A stretch of DNA of 48,835 bases from Aeromonas lusitana (GTDB lineage: Bacteria > Pseudomonadota > Gammaproteobacteria > Enterobacterales > Aeromonadaceae): positions 290,977 to 339,811 of the forward strand of contig NZ_PGCP01000004.1 of assembly GCF_002812985.1 (NCBI RefSeq). The letters run 5' to 3'. Position numbers and translations under genes: made by a program. The notes beneath the pieces are model-generated. The model saw only the letters and a list, made by a program, of their open reading frames with translations. It made no database searches and was not told where the DNA came from. Of this stretch, positions 35,146 through 43,922 are shown piece by piece (the stretch's first letter is position 1; the number at the start of each line of letters is the position of its first letter).

Positions 35146-35241
35146 TTCTGCTCTCCCTAGAGTGTTAATGGCGGCAACATATCATATTCGGCGCCTTTGG
35201 GGGCAAGGCGTCGCAACAGATCCGATCTGATGGCGCAGATA

Positions 35242-35265
35242 CAAAAACAGGGCCATCAGGCCCTG
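35242..35265 (-). terminator. Intrinsic terminator after rpoH
   Basis: Minus-strand stem CAGGGCC/GGCCCTG with loop TGAT, followed by TTTTTGT. It begins 18 bp after the rpoH stop. Confidence 0.9.
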
Positions 35266-35283
35266 CTTTGTCTCTGGAATGCC

Positions 35284-36138
35284 TCAGGCATCCATGGCGT
35301 CTTTCAATTTCTTCAGCGCGTTTTTCTCGAGCTGACGCACCCGCTCTGCCGAGACACCATAAGTATCGGCCAGCTCCTGCAAGGTGGTCTTGCTCTCTTC
35401 ATCCAGCCAGCGGGCACGGATGATGTGCTGGCTGCGCTCGTCCAGGGTTGCCAGGGCCGCACTCAGGCGACGGGTGGCGTGGTTGTCCCAGTTGTCGTTC
35501 TCTATGGTGGCAGCCAGATCGGAAGACTTGTCTTCCAGATAGTGAACCGGGGCGAAGCCACCCTCGTCTTCATCATCGCCGACCAGATCGAACGCCTGAT
35601 CGTAGTTGCTCATCCGGGCTTCCATCTCGGTCACATCGGACGGGGAGACCCCGAGCTCGGCGGCAACGGCCTGCACCTCGTCGTGGCTAAACCAGCCCAG
35701 ACGCTTCTTGGATTTGCGCAGGTTGAAGAACAGCTTGCGCTGGGCCTTGGTGGTCGCCACCTTGACCATGCGCCAGTTGCGCAGAACATATTCGTGGATC
35801 TCGGCCTTGATCCAGTGCACGGCGAAGGAGACCAGACGTACCCCGACACTCGGGTCGAAGCGCTTCACCGCCTTCATCAGGCCGATATTGCCTTCTTGCA
35901 CCAGATCAGCCTGAGGCAGGCCATAGCCAGCGTAGCTCTTGGCCACGTGAACGACAAAACGCAGGTGCGACATGACCAGCTGACGGGCAGCCTCGAGATC
36001 GCCACCCTGCTGCAAGCGCGTCGCCAGTTCACGCTCTTCCTCTGCGCTCAGCACAGGAATCGAGTTAACTGCCTGGATATAGCCTTCCAGACTACCTTGC
36101 GGAATCAGAGCCATAGTGCGCTGCAATGAAGTTCCCAT
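35284..36138 (-). CDS. rpoH: Heat-shock sigma factor RpoH (sigma 32)
   Basis: 284-residue sigma factor directing RNA polymerase to heat-shock promoters. Region 2 motifs include [20 protein letters not shown] and [19 protein letters not shown]. The RpoH box [15 protein letters not shown] (about 132-146), region 3 and a region 4.2 helix-turn-helix ([20 protein letters not shown]) all fit. Length equals E. coli RpoH. AGAGG precedes the ATG. The 5' leader has the potential ACCCT/AGGGT hairpin about 40 nt upstream of the start. Confidence 0.98.
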   Translation of the reverse strand: MGTSLQRTMALIPQGSLEGYIQAVNSIPVLSAEEERELATRLQQGGDLEAARQLVMSHLRFVVHVAKSYAGYGLPQADLVQEGNIGLMKAVKRFDPSVGVRLVSFAVHWIKAEIHEYVLRNWRMVKVATTKAQRKLFFNLRKSKKRLGWFSHDEVQAVAAELGVSPSDVTEMEARMSNYDQAFDLVGDDEDEGGFAPVHYLEDKSSDLAATIENDNWDNHATRRLSAALATLDERSQHIIRARWLDEESKTTLQELADTYGVSAERVRQLEKNALKKLKDAMDA

Positions 36139-36207
36139 GTTCTACCTCTTACTTTTCAATCGAACCAGTCTAACACCCTGAGAGGGTCTGTCTACCGACC
36201 GGGGGCC

Positions 36208-36237
36208 ATTCTGCGGCTCACGTCAAACATAAGTCAA
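36208..36237 (-). promoter_or_regulatory. Possible rpoH promoter
   Basis: TTGACT (36232-36237) and CAGAAT (36208-36213) on the minus strand, 18 bp apart, about 70 bp upstream of the rpoH start. A second TTTGACG follows the first in a direct repeat. No sigma E consensus was found. Confidence 0.4.
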
Positions 36238-36300
36238 ACATCAGCCCCAGCGTGAACCCGGCTTATCTTATGCCGACGGGATGAATCATAAATGAACAGT

Positions 36301-36440
36301 CAAAAAAAAGGGGTCACAGTGAAGGACCCCCGAAAAGTAGCATGCTAAGTCCATTGTTGCGGAGCTCGCAACCTTCACATGCTTGCCAAGTCAGACGAGC
36401 AAGGCAGAGGGGCCATACCCGTATACATTCTGTCGCACTA
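36301..36440 (-). ncRNA. Candidate small RNA A between ftsX and rpoH
   Basis: About 140 nt on the minus strand, with no significant ORF. It contains the motif ATACGGGTATGG (36413-36424). Two hairpins follow: CTTGC/GCAAG, then a perfect GTTGCG/CGCAAC (36356-36372). Next come CATGCTA (36338-36344) and an intrinsic terminator GGGGTC/GACCCC followed by eight U residues (36301-36330). The 5' and 3' motifs recur in candidate RNA B at 43693-43922. The promoter is unclear, with only a weak TATAAG near 36450. It matches no sRNA I recognise. Confidence 0.5.
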
Positions 36441-36602
36441 GATAGACTGCTTATAAATCAAAAGGTTCATAGGATCCAGAGAAGATCCTGAACGCAGGCA
36501 TCATTCAGATTACTCTGAGAAACCTGGCCGTGCCAGAAACGGGCCATTCTTTTACTTGATCCAGTTCGCAAAATCCAGCGCTTTGCACTGCTGGTAAATC
36601 AA

Positions 36603-37556
36603 TCAAGATGGTTCTATGTCGCGAATGTGCCTGTGTACCGAAAACCAGGACGCAATCAGCCCCAACAAAGCCCCCAGCAGTATCAGATTGAAGCCATCGG
36701 CCGCACCCATGCCCACCAGGCGGAAACTGCTGTTATAGAGCCCGGCCAGCTCCTTCACGACCCCTTCGCTCCAGATCACCATCACCTCGGTCAGCCACCA
36801 GGCCAGCATGCCGCCGATCACCCCGAACCAGATGCCGGTATAGAGGAAGGGACGGTGGATGAAGGCATCGGTCGCCCCCACCAGCTTGAGCACCTCGATC
36901 TCGGAGCGCTGGTTGAGAATATTCAGCCGCAGTGTGTTGCCGACGATCAGCAGCACGGCGGAGAGCAGCAGCACTGCGATGCCTGTGATGGTGTGGCGCA
37001 GCAGGTTCATGATCCCCTGCAACCGGGTCAGCCACTGCAAGTCCAGCTTGCCCTGCTCGATGCCGGGTTCGTTCTCCAGTTTGGCGAGCAGCTCGGCAGC
37101 CCCTTCCGGGTTCTGCCAGCGCGGATCCGGGATCACGCTCAGCACGGGCGGCAGCGGGTTGCTGTCGAGGTAATCGAGGGCATCACCGAAGCCGGAGATC
37201 TCGCGAAACTCCTTCAGCGCCTCGTCCCGGTTCATATAAGTGACTGATTCCACCTCGGGATATAGCAGGATCCTCTGCTTCATGTCGAGAATGCTCTGCT
37301 CCGGCAGGTCTTTGCGCAGATAGAGGGAGATCTGGGAGCTGGTCTGCCAATTGCCCTCCACCACCTCGGCGTTCTTCAGCAACACGTGGAAGCAGGAGGG
37401 CAGCGCCAGGCTGACGCCGAGCACCGCCAGCGTCATCAGGGAGGCGAGCGGATTGCGCCACAGCTCCCCCATGCTGGCGAAGGCCTGGCGCAGGTGATCC
37501 ACCCAGTACATGACCAGCCGGCGTAGCAGGGGTTGTTTATGACGAACGATGGCCAT
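36603..37556 (-). CDS. ftsX: Cell division protein FtsX
   Basis: 317-residue inner-membrane partner of FtsE. The first transmembrane segment (about 42-62, LASLMTLAVLGVSLALP) is followed by a periplasmic loop (about 65-190). Three more segments lie near residues 190-210, 243-263 and 287-307. The FtsEX complex activates cell-wall hydrolases at the division septum. It shares one base with the ftsE stop (37556). Confidence 0.96.
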   Translation of the reverse strand: MAIVRHKQPLLRRLVMYWVDHLRQAFASMGELWRNPLASLMTLAVLGVSLALPSCFHVLLKNAEVVEGNWQTSSQISLYLRKDLPEQSILDMKQRILLYPEVESVTYMNRDEALKEFREISGFGDALDYLDSNPLPPVLSVIPDPRWQNPEGAAELLAKLENEPGIEQGKLDLQWLTRLQGIMNLLRHTITGIAVLLLSAVLLIVGNTLRLNILNQRSEIEVLKLVGATDAFIHRPFLYTGIWFGVIGGMLAWWLTEVMVIWSEGVVKELAGLYNSSFRLVGMGAADGFNLILLGALLGLIASWFSVHRHIRDIEPS

Positions 37557-38230
37557 CAGACTTCCTCCTCCGGTTGCTGTGAATACATGCGGCCCGCCTT
37601 GAGGGTCAGGGTGCGGTAGCGCATGCGGGCGATGAGCCCCAGATCGTGGGTCGCAATCAGCACTGAGACACCGAAGCGGTTGAACTCTTCGAACAATCGC
37701 ATGATGTCCATGGAGAGCTGGGGATCCAGGTTGCCGGTCGGCTCATCCGCCAGCAGCAGCGGCGGCTTGTTGACGATGGCGCGGGCGATGCCGACCCGTT
37801 GCTGTTCACCGCCAGATAGCATGCGCGGCTGGTAGCGCTCCTTGCCGAGCAGGCCGACCTTGTCCAGCGCAGCCGCCACCCGCTTGTTGATGTCGGCGTG
37901 GCTGTAGCCATCGATCACCAGCGGCAGGGCCACGTTGTCGAACACGGTTCTGTCCATCAGCAACCTGTGATCCTGGAAGATCATGCCGATCTGGCGGCGC
38001 ACATAGGGGATCTGGCCGCGCTTGATCTGGCTGACGTCGTCCCCGTGGAAGAAGACCCGGCCATCGGTCGGCCGCTCCATCACGCTGATGAGCTTGAGCA
38101 GGGTACTCTTGCCCGCCCCGGAGTGACCGGTCAGGAAGGCCATCTCCCCCTTGCGCAGGTGGAAACTGACCTTCTGCAGCGCCTGATGGCCACCGCTGTA
38201 TACCTTGCTGACCTTATCGAAACGAATCAT
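37556..38230 (-). CDS. ftsE: Cell division ATP-binding protein FtsE
   Basis: 224-residue ABC ATPase: Walker [12 protein letters not shown] (about 35-45), signature [14 protein letters not shown], Walker [13 protein letters not shown] and switch His in IATHDLGL. Partner of FtsX. It lies 70 bp after ftsY, with a hairpin in the gap. Confidence 0.97.
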   Translation of the reverse strand: MIRFDKVSKVYSGGHQALQKVSFHLRKGEMAFLTGHSGAGKSTLLKLISVMERPTDGRVFFHGDDVSQIKRGQIPYVRRQIGMIFQDHRLLMDRTVFDNVALPLVIDGYSHADINKRVAAALDKVGLLGKERYQPRMLSGGEQQRVGIARAIVNKPPLLLADEPTGNLDPQLSMDIMRLFEEFNRFGVSVLIATHDLGLIARMRYRTLTLKAGRMYSQQPEEEV

Positions 38231-38249
38231 AACGGATCCCTGACATTGA

Positions 38250-38273
38250 CAAGCCCCGACCTGAGTCGGGGCG
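38250..38273 (-). terminator. Hairpin between ftsY and ftsE
   Basis: Minus-strand stem GCCCCGA/TCGGGGC with 6-nt loop, followed by only TTGTC, so it is a weak terminator or attenuator. It would reduce, not block, read-through from ftsY to ftsEX. Confidence 0.5.
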
Positions 38274-38300
38274 TGTGACGTTTACTGATCATGCCTGAGC

Positions 38301-40136
38301 TTACTCATCGCGGCTGAACAGTGCCTCGATAAAGTCGTTGGCGACGAAGGGACGCAAGTCATCTATCCCCTCGCCCACCCCGATGTAACGGATCGGGATC
38401 TGGAACTTGTCCGCCATCGCGAAGATGATCCCGCCCTTGGCGGTACCGTCCAGCTTGGTGAGGGTGATGCCGGTCAGGCCCACCGCCTCGCTGAACAGCT
38501 TGGCCTGGCTCAGGGCATTCTGGCCTGTGCCCGCATCCAGGGTCAGCATGATCTCGTGGGGGGCTTCCTCGTCCAGCTTCTTCATCACCCGCACCACCTT
38601 CTTGAGCTCTTCCATCAGGTTGCTCTTGTTCTGCAGGCGGCCGGCTGTGTCGGCGATCAACACGTCGGCACCACGGGAACGGGCGGCCTCGATGGCATCA
38701 TAGATGACGGAGGCGGAGTCGGCGCCGGTGTGCTGGGCGATGACCGGAATGTTGTTGCGCTGACCCCAGACCTGCAACTGCTCGACGGCAGCGGCACGGA
38801 AGGTGTCACCGGCGGCCAGCATGACGCTCTTGCCCTCGGCCTGAAACTGCTTGGCCAGCTTGCCGATGGTGGTGGTCTTGCCCACCCCGTTGACGCCGAC
38901 CATCAGGATCACATAGGGCTTCTTGCTGGTGTCGATGACCAGCGGCTTCTCGACCTTGGCCAGTATCTCCCCCATGTCCTGCTTGAGCAGGCCGTAAAGC
39001 GCCTCGGCATCCTTGAGCTGCTTGCGATCCGCATGCTGCACTAGGCCGTCTATGATGCGACTGGTGGTATCGACCCCGAGATCCGCAGTCAGCAGCTGGG
39101 TCTCCAGCTCCTCGAACAGCTCGTCGTCGATCTTCTTGCCACTGAACAGGCCGAAGAAACCGGAGCCGATATTTTCCTTGGTGCGCACCAGGCTGCGCTT
39201 GAGGCGGGCGAAGAAGCCCTCCCGCTGCGGTTTCTCCTGGGTGTCGTCATCCACCTGAGCCGCCAGTGGCAGGGCAGCCAGGGCGGCGGCCTCCATCTCG
39301 GCGACCAGGCGCAGATCCTCCGCTCGCTGGGCCTCTTTGGCGATACGGGCTTCTTCGGCGGCCTGTGCTTCGGCGGCGATGCGAGCTTCTTCCGCAGCCT
39401 GGGCCTCAGCGGCGATGCGGGCTTCTTCCGCAGCCTGAGCCTCGGCGGCAACGCGAGCCTCTTCCGCAGCCTGAGCTTCGGCGGCAACGCGAGCGTCCTC
39501 AGCAGCCTGAGCCTCAGCGGCAACGCGAGCCTCTTCCGCAGCCTGAGCCTCGGCGGCAAGGCGAGCCTCTTCGGCAGCCTGGGCTTCGGCGGCAAGGCGA
39601 GCTTCTTCGGCAGCCTGGGCTTCGGCGGCGATGCGAGCCTCCTCGGCAGCCTGCGCCTCGGCGGCAATGCGGGCTTCTTCCGAAGCCTGAACTTCAGCGG
39701 CAACGCGAGCCTCTTCGGCAGCCCGAGCCTCGGTGGCGATGCGAGCCTCTTCCGTAGCCTGAGCTTCGGCGGCAAGGCGAGCTGCCTCGGCAGCCTGTGC
39801 CTCGGCGGCAATGCGGGCTTCTTCCGCAGCCTGAGCCTCGGCGGCAAGGCGAGCTTCCTCTGCGGCCTTGGCTTCGTCGGCGATCAGCGCCTCGTTGACG
39901 ATGACGGGCTCGAGCTCGGACTCACACTCTTCCACCACCAGAGGACCTTCATCCGGCGTCGTCGGGAAGGCATCCGGTTGTGCGTCGGTCGGGGGAGTCT
40001 CGGCAACGGGAGCCGGGGCAACGCTGGCCTCAGACTCAGGGATCACCGGGGGGGCGTCGGGCGCCTGTGATGGGACGGCCTCAGCCTCTTCTTTCTTGCG
40101 GCCGAAACCCAGCCAGGAAAACAAACCTTTTGCCAT
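38301..40136 (-). CDS. ftsY: Signal recognition particle receptor FtsY with repeat-rich N-domain
   Basis: 611-residue SRP receptor GTPase, about 110 residues longer than E. coli FtsY. The N-terminus [17 protein letters not shown] is the membrane-binding amphipathic start. The acidic A domain is expanded by about 16 copies of an 11-residue repeat of the type AEEARxAAEAQ (about 91-266). The NG domain (about 300-611) has G1 [15 protein letters not shown]3 DTAGRLQNK and G4 [10 protein letters not shown]. It delivers ribosome-SRP complexes to the Sec translocon. First gene of ftsY-ftsE-ftsX, divergent from rsmD. Confidence 0.97.
   Translation of the reverse strand: MAKGLFSWLGFGRKKEEAEAVPSQAPDAPPVIPESEASVAPAPVAETPPTDAQPDAFPTTPDEGPLVVEECESELEPVIVNEALIADEAKAAEEARLAAEAQAAEEARIAAEAQAAEAARLAAEAQATEEARIATEARAAEEARVAAEVQASEEARIAAEAQAAEEARIAAEAQAAEEARLAAEAQAAEEARLAAEAQAAEEARVAAEAQAAEDARVAAEAQAAEEARVAAEAQAAEEARIAAEAQAAEEARIAAEAQAAEEARIAKEAQRAEDLRLVAEMEAAALAALPLAAQVDDDTQEKPQREGFFARLKRSLVRTKENIGSGFFGLFSGKKIDDELFEELETQLLTADLGVDTTSRIIDGLVQHADRKQLKDAEALYGLLKQDMGEILAKVEKPLVIDTSKKPYVILMVGVNGVGKTTTIGKLAKQFQAEGKSVMLAAGDTFRAAAVEQLQVWGQRNNIPVIAQHTGADSASVIYDAIEAARSRGADVLIADTAGRLQNKSNLMEELKKVVRVMKKLDEEAPHEIMLTLDAGTGQNALSQAKLFSEAVGLTGITLTKLDGTAKGGIIFAMADKFQIPIRYIGVGEGIDDLRPFVANDFIEALFSRDE
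39336..39866 (-). repeat. 33-bp tandem repeat array inside ftsY
   Basis: About 16 tandem units of 33 bp coding for AEEAR(L/I/V)AAEAQ, imperfect at DNA level but uniform in protein. Predicted to form a long alpha-helix. Such an array is prone to copy-number change between strains. Confidence 0.9.
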
Positions 40137-40247
40137 CTAAAAAATACTCACTTCGTTGGCTGACTGCTAAGATAGCCGTCCCTCGGTGGGGTGGCATAAA
40201 AATGAACCGCCTTATACTACCACTTTATTTTCTGACGACGAAACGCG

Positions 40248-40877
40248 ATGCCCAGAGTGAAATCCAGCCGTAGCACCCCCAATAAAAGCCCGATCCCACA
40301 GGGAAAAGCGGGCTTTGTAAGAATCATCAGCGGCCAGTGGAAGGGTCGCAAACTGCCGGTCAAGGATCTGGACGGACTCAGGCCCACCACGGACCGTGTC
40401 AAGGAAACCATCTTCAACTGGCTGGCGCCCCACGTGCGTGGTACCCGCTGCCTGGATCTGTTTGCCGGCAGTGGCGGCCTGGGGCTGGAGGCCCTGTCCC
40501 GCTATGCCGAACAGGTGACCCTGGTCGAGATGGACAAGGGCGCGGCCGATCAGCTCAAGAAGAATCTGGTGGCCCTCGGCAGCCAGCAAGGCCAAGTCAT
40601 CCAAGCCGATGCGATAAGCTGGTTGCAAGGCCCGGTGACCCCGTTCGATCTGGTGTTCCTGGATCCGCCGTTTCGCCGCGAGCTGCTGCCCCAGGTGTGT
40701 GACCTGCTGGAGCAGCGTGGCTGGCTGGCACCGGATGCGCTCATCTATCTTGAACGGGAAAAGGAGATGGCCGATCTGGCCCTGCCCGCCAGCTGGCAAT
40801 TACTCAAGGACAAGCAGGCCGGTCAAGTCTGTTATCAGCTCTATCTACGAGACACCAAGAATGACGCTGCGGTTTAA
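40248..40877 (+). CDS. rsmD: 16S rRNA (guanine(966)-N(2))-methyltransferase RsmD
   Basis: 209-residue SAM-dependent methyltransferase acting on G966 of 16S rRNA in the 30S subunit. The family motif RPTTDRVKETIFNWL (about 43-57), SAM-binding LDLFAGSGGLGLEALSR (about 66-82) and catalytic DPPF are present. No clear ribosome binding site. Divergent from ftsY, a conserved arrangement. Its 3' end is repeated in the downstream intergenic region. Confidence 0.95.
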   Translation: MPRVKSSRSTPNKSPIPQGKAGFVRIISGQWKGRKLPVKDLDGLRPTTDRVKETIFNWLAPHVRGTRCLDLFAGSGGLGLEALSRYAEQVTLVEMDKGAADQLKKNLVALGSQQGQVIQADAISWLQGPVTPFDLVFLDPPFRRELLPQVCDLLEQRGWLAPDALIYLEREKEMADLALPASWQLLKDKQAGQVCYQLYLRDTKNDAAV

Positions 40878-40933
40878 ACACCGTACGGGAGGGGAAATGG
40901 GCGATGTCCCCTCCCCGGTCAATGTGGACAATG

Positions 40934-40983
40934 ACTCAAGGACAAGCAGGTCGATCAGATCAGGTCTGCTATCAGCTCTATGT
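40934..40983 (+). repeat. Imperfect second copy of the rsmD 3' end
   Basis: Bases starting ACTCAAGGACAAGCAGG at 40934 repeat the rsmD 3' coding sequence from 40802, and both copies run on through ATCAGCTCTAT with a small 5-bp insertion and a few substitutions. The copies are 132 bp apart. The frame decays (LKDKQVDQIRSAISSM then stop). The second copy abuts the ribosome binding site of the DUF1145 gene. Confidence 0.75.
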
Positions 40984-40997
40984 AAGGGAGATAAACG

Positions 40998-41309
40998 ATG
41001 AAGCGCGTGTTTAATCTGTTGGCGATGGGTGTGCTGCTGTTCTTCTGGCTCGGGGTGATCCTCGCCCTGTTTGGTACCCTGCCTGGCAAGCTGAACGGCT
41101 TCCTGCCGGTCTGCGGCCTGATCGTGGCCCTGATGCACTGGGTGCAGGCGAGCCTCATCAAGGCGGCCTGCAAGCCCTACTTCGCGGTCACCAGACTCGA
41201 GTTCACCCAGGTGCTGATCTTCGGCGTGTTCGGCATGATGGAGATCCGCGCCAAGCTGCAGGCCATCATAGATGCCAAACAGAAAGGGGCGCCCCCGCAG
41301 GCCGACTGA
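40998..41309 (+). CDS. DUF1145 family membrane protein (YhhL-like)
   Basis: 103-residue small membrane protein with two hydrophobic segments (about 4-26 and 35-54) and an amphipathic C-terminal half (LEFTQVLIFGVFGMMEIRAK). A good AAGGGAG lies 7 bp upstream. Resembles E. coli YhhL, which also follows rsmD. Function unknown. Confidence 0.85.
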   Translation: MKRVFNLLAMGVLLFFWLGVILALFGTLPGKLNGFLPVCGLIVALMHWVQASLIKAACKPYFAVTRLEFTQVLIFGVFGMMEIRAKLQAIIDAKQKGAPPQAD

Positions 41310-41352
41310 GGCTGGCGCCTCACATCCCGACCCCATCCGAAGGAGTGACTCG

Positions 41353-41718
41353 TCACTCCTTCACTTTTTTCCCCACACTGACACCGAGCTTGATGGAGAG
41401 CACGGCGAGCAGCAGCAACATGGCGATCAGGGAGAAGAAATTGCTGCCTAGATCAGGATATTGCACCTTGATCAGCGCCGAATGGCCAAAAACGCCGATG
41501 AAAAAGCTGAGCACCATGCAGGTCGGGGTATTTCCCACCATGGGCTCATGGCGATAGTGCTGGTAGAGCTGATAGGCGGCCAGCACCAGGGCGATCAGGG
41601 GGAAGAAGGAGAAGGGCACGGCCGACTCGGTCAACACCGACAGGAAGGCGTCGCCACAGATACCGATGAGCAGGGCCAGCAGCAGGGGTTTCTTGGGGAT
41701 CGCGTTCGGTTCATGCAT
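41353..41718 (-). CDS. yijD: DUF1422 family membrane protein YijD
   Basis: 121-residue inner-membrane protein with four hydrophobic segments. It has the family features VPFSFFPLIALVLAAYQLYQ and YPDLGSNFFSLIAM, close to E. coli YijD. It follows fabR by 17 bp as in E. coli, so the pair is one operon. Molecular function is unknown. Confidence 0.9.
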   Translation of the reverse strand: MHEPNAIPKKPLLLALLIGICGDAFLSVLTESAVPFSFFPLIALVLAAYQLYQHYRHEPMVGNTPTCMVLSFFIGVFGHSALIKVQYPDLGSNFFSLIAMLLLLAVLSIKLGVSVGKKVKE

Positions 41719-41735
41719 GGCAGTCCATCCTTGAG

Positions 41736-42356
41736 TTATGAGAGAGATTCACGACGCTTGCGGTTCAGCACCTCGGCGCCCATGGCGATCATCCGCAACT
41801 GGCTGATGGTGCGATCGGAGAGAGCCTTGCACTCCTCGCTGGTCATGTCGAGGGCGTCGGCACCGGCGCTGAAGACGATGGTCACCATGGCTTCGGCCTG
41901 GATGTAGGCCTCTTCCCGTGGCGCTTCCGTGGTCGCTTCCAGATAATCGGTCAGTTCGGCGATGAAGTGCTGGATCTCGCGGGCCACCGCCTGGCGGAAG
42001 GCCGCCGAGGTACCGGAGCGCTCACGCAGCAGCAAACGGAAGATGTTCGGGTTGTTTTCCACGAATTCCATAAAGGTCTGCACCGAGGTGCTGATGACGC
42101 TGCCACCCCCGGCGATGCGCTGACGCGCCTGGCGCATCAGCTGGCGCAGGGTCAGGCCGCCCTCGTCCACCAGGGTCAACCCCAGCTCTTCCATGTCGCG
42201 GAAATGGCGGTAGAAGGAGGTCGGGGCTATGCCCGCTTCCCGTGCCACTTCCCGCAGACTGAGGTTGGAGAAACTGCGGTTGGCACAGACTTGACTGAAC
42301 GCCGCCTCGATCAGCGTACGCCGGGTTTTTTCTTTTTGTTGCGCGCGAATACCCAC
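41736..42356 (-). CDS. fabR: Unsaturated fatty acid biosynthesis repressor FabR (TetR family)
   Basis: 206-residue TetR-type repressor starting at GTG ([20 protein letters not shown]), with AAGGTG upstream; the longer open frame upstream is not conserved. The helix-turn-helix is [21 protein letters not shown]. The ligand domain motif [20 protein letters not shown] is nearly identical to E. coli FabR. It senses the ratio of unsaturated to saturated acyl thioesters. A FabR-like operator lies before the divergent desaturase gene. Confidence 0.95.
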   Translation of the reverse strand: MGIRAQQKEKTRRTLIEAAFSQVCANRSFSNLSLREVAREAGIAPTSFYRHFRDMEELGLTLVDEGGLTLRQLMRQARQRIAGGGSVISTSVQTFMEFVENNPNIFRLLLRERSGTSAAFRQAVAREIQHFIAELTDYLEATTEAPREEAYIQAEAMVTIVFSAGADALDMTSEECKALSDRTISQLRMIAMGAEVLNRKRRESLS

Positions 42357-42441
42357 GAAAACAGTCACCTTGAGGTTAGCGAGGCCAAATGATAACCCGA
42401 AGGGCGGGCCGGGATCCGGTTTGTCTCCGACTTTTTTACCA

Positions 42442-42470
42442 TTGACCCACATTCCGGCTCAATGGAGAAT
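42442..42470 (+). promoter_or_regulatory. Predicted desaturase promoter
   Basis: TTGACC (42442-42447) and GAGAAT (42465-42470) with 17-bp spacing. The transcription start would be near 42477, inside the FabR-like operator. Confidence 0.6.
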
Positions 42471-42488
42471 GGCGCACAGCTGTTCGCT
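42471..42488 (+). promoter_or_regulatory. FabR operator
   Basis: GGCGCACAGCTGTTCGCT closely matches the FabR site consensus known from enteric fabA and fabB (GCG-ACA-N2-TGT-CGC core). It overlaps the predicted start of the desaturase transcript, so binding should repress it. Confidence 0.7.
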
Positions 42489-42505
42489 GAAAGGAGCCGA
42501 GTGAA

Positions 42506-43624
42506 ATGGAACGCCCCCCGATCATCATGACCAACACCCTGCTGTTCGCCCTCTCCGGGCTGACGGCACTGATCGCCGTGCCCTGGTACGGGCTGACCCA
42601 TGGCTACGATCTCTGGCAGTGGCTCAGCTTCCTGCTGCTGTTCTGCTATTGCGGCATCTCCATCACCGCCGGCTACCACCGGCTCTGGTCCCACAAGGCC
42701 TACAAGGCGCACCCGATCCTGCAGTGGATCTTCGCCATCGGCGGCGCCCTCGCCCTGCAAAACTCGGCCCTGCACTGGTCGTCGGATCACCGTCGCCACC
42801 ACCGCCATGTGGATGACAACCATCAGGATCCCTACAGCGCCGGCCGCGGTTTCTGGTACTCCCATATCGGCTGGATGCTGCGGGAATACCAGGGCGAGCG
42901 CTACCACGATTACAGCAATGTGCGGGATCTGCAGAGCAACCCCGTCGTCGCCTTCCAGCACAGGCACTATCTGGCACTGACCCTCGGCACCAACATCGGC
43001 ATCCCGCTGTTGCTGGGGCTGATCCACGGGGATCTGCTCGGCATGTTACTGCTGGCCGGGGTGCTGCGCATGGTGATGACCCATCACACCACCTTCTTCA
43101 TCAACTCGCTGGCCCACATCTGGGGCAGCCAGCCCTTCACCGACCGCAACAGCGCGCGGGACAACGGCATCCTGGCCTTCTTCACCTTCGGCGAGGGGTA
43201 CCACAACTTCCACCACCTGTTCGAAAACGACTACCGCAACGGCATCCACTGGTGGCAGTTTGATCCTACCAAGTGGCTGATCCGAAGCGCCGCCTGGTGC
43301 GGGCTGGCGAAGGATCTGAGATCCTGCCCGGAGGAGCGCATCGAGCAGGCCAGGCTGCAGATGCAGCTGAAACGGGCCCAGGCCAGGTTGCACAAGGAGG
43401 ACGATCGGGAGTTGTGGCAGGCGCTGCTGCAGGAGGAGTACGACAAGCTGAGCCAGCAGATCCAGCACTACTACGCCAGCCGCAAGCGGCTGCTGGAGCA
43501 GCGCAAACGCAAGGCGCTGGCCCGCTATGACAGGCTCAGGTTGCAGTTGGAGTACCGCACCCTGCGCGATGGCTTCATCGCCAGCAAACGCAACTGGAGC
43601 CGACTGTTGGCCGGCCTTGCCTGA
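42506..43624 (+). CDS. Acyl-CoA/fatty acid delta-9 desaturase
   Basis: 372-residue integral membrane di-iron desaturase of the stearoyl-CoA desaturase type. The three histidine boxes are HRLWSH (about 54-59), HRRHH (about 91-95) and HNFHH (about 232-236). Two pairs of transmembrane segments flank them. The C-terminal about 90 residues are a charged coiled coil (RARLHKEDDRELWQALLQEE). It would introduce aerobic double bonds into phospholipid acyl chains. AAGGAG lies 9 bp before ATG. Divergent from fabR. Confidence 0.95.
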   Translation: MERPPIIMTNTLLFALSGLTALIAVPWYGLTHGYDLWQWLSFLLLFCYCGISITAGYHRLWSHKAYKAHPILQWIFAIGGALALQNSALHWSSDHRRHHRHVDDNHQDPYSAGRGFWYSHIGWMLREYQGERYHDYSNVRDLQSNPVVAFQHRHYLALTLGTNIGIPLLLGLIHGDLLGMLLLAGVLRMVMTHHTTFFINSLAHIWGSQPFTDRNSARDNGILAFFTFGEGYHNFHHLFENDYRNGIHWWQFDPTKWLIRSAAWCGLAKDLRSCPEERIEQARLQMQLKRAQARLHKEDDRELWQALLQEEYDKLSQQIQHYYASRKRLLEQRKRKALARYDRLRLQLEYRTLRDGFIASKRNWSRLLAGLA

Positions 43625-43644
43625 CGCCGCCATCGCTCATTCGC

Positions 43645-43670
43645 AAGACCGCCCATTGGCGGTCTTTTTA
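43645..43670 (+). terminator. Intrinsic terminator after the desaturase gene
   Basis: Stem AAGACCGCC/GGCGGTCTT with 4-nt loop and TTTT tail, 21 bp after the stop. Confidence 0.9.
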
Positions 43671-43692
43671 TTGCCATCAGGGGCAGAGTGGC

Positions 43693-43922
43693 ATAAAAAA
43701 TGGGGCGACATTCGCATGTCACCCCCTCGCAAATAGCATGTTCCATATTGGGATCCGGTCATGACGGGATCTTGTTCCACCTCAGGGGTTTCCGCTCCCC
43801 GAAGGCGGCGTCTGCCGGAGCAATCCGACCGACCCATACCCGTATCACCTTCACCCGCACGGCAGACCAGCCACCGTGTTTGTCCTTGCGCTTGAAATAC
43901 TACGCAGTTAAATAAAATAAAA
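43693..43922 (-). ncRNA. Candidate small RNA B, related to RNA A
   Basis: Predicted minus-strand transcript of about 230 nt. A plausible promoter is TTGTCC (43953-43958), 18 bp, TATAAA (43929-43934). It contains ATACGGGTATGG (43834-43845) and CATGCTA (43734-43740), both shared with candidate RNA A. It ends in a 10-bp stem GGGGTGACAT/ATGTCGCCCC closed by a GCGA tetraloop, followed by ATTTTTTAT. The stem pairs fully only as minus-strand RNA (U-G wobble), which supports this strand. No ORF of note. Confidence 0.5.

Larger units (their letters stand above)
36139..36602. other. 464-bp intergenic region between ftsX and rpoH
   Basis: The left part holds the rpoH promoter and leader. The middle holds a candidate minus-strand small RNA with terminator (36301-36440). 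The right part, adjoining the ftsX stop, is AT-richer with no ORF, and no separate terminator was found directly after ftsX. Confidence 0.6.

Noticed and set aside
36301..36440. Reading RNA A and B as CsrB/RsmY-type RNAs
   Set aside because: Too few GGA motifs, especially in A, and no repeated GGA hairpin loops.
39266..39757. Long plus-strand ORF antisense to ftsY, rich in Arg, Pro and Gln
   Set aside because: It is the mirror of the 33-bp repeat array; its composition reflects the repeat, and the real ftsY gene explains it.
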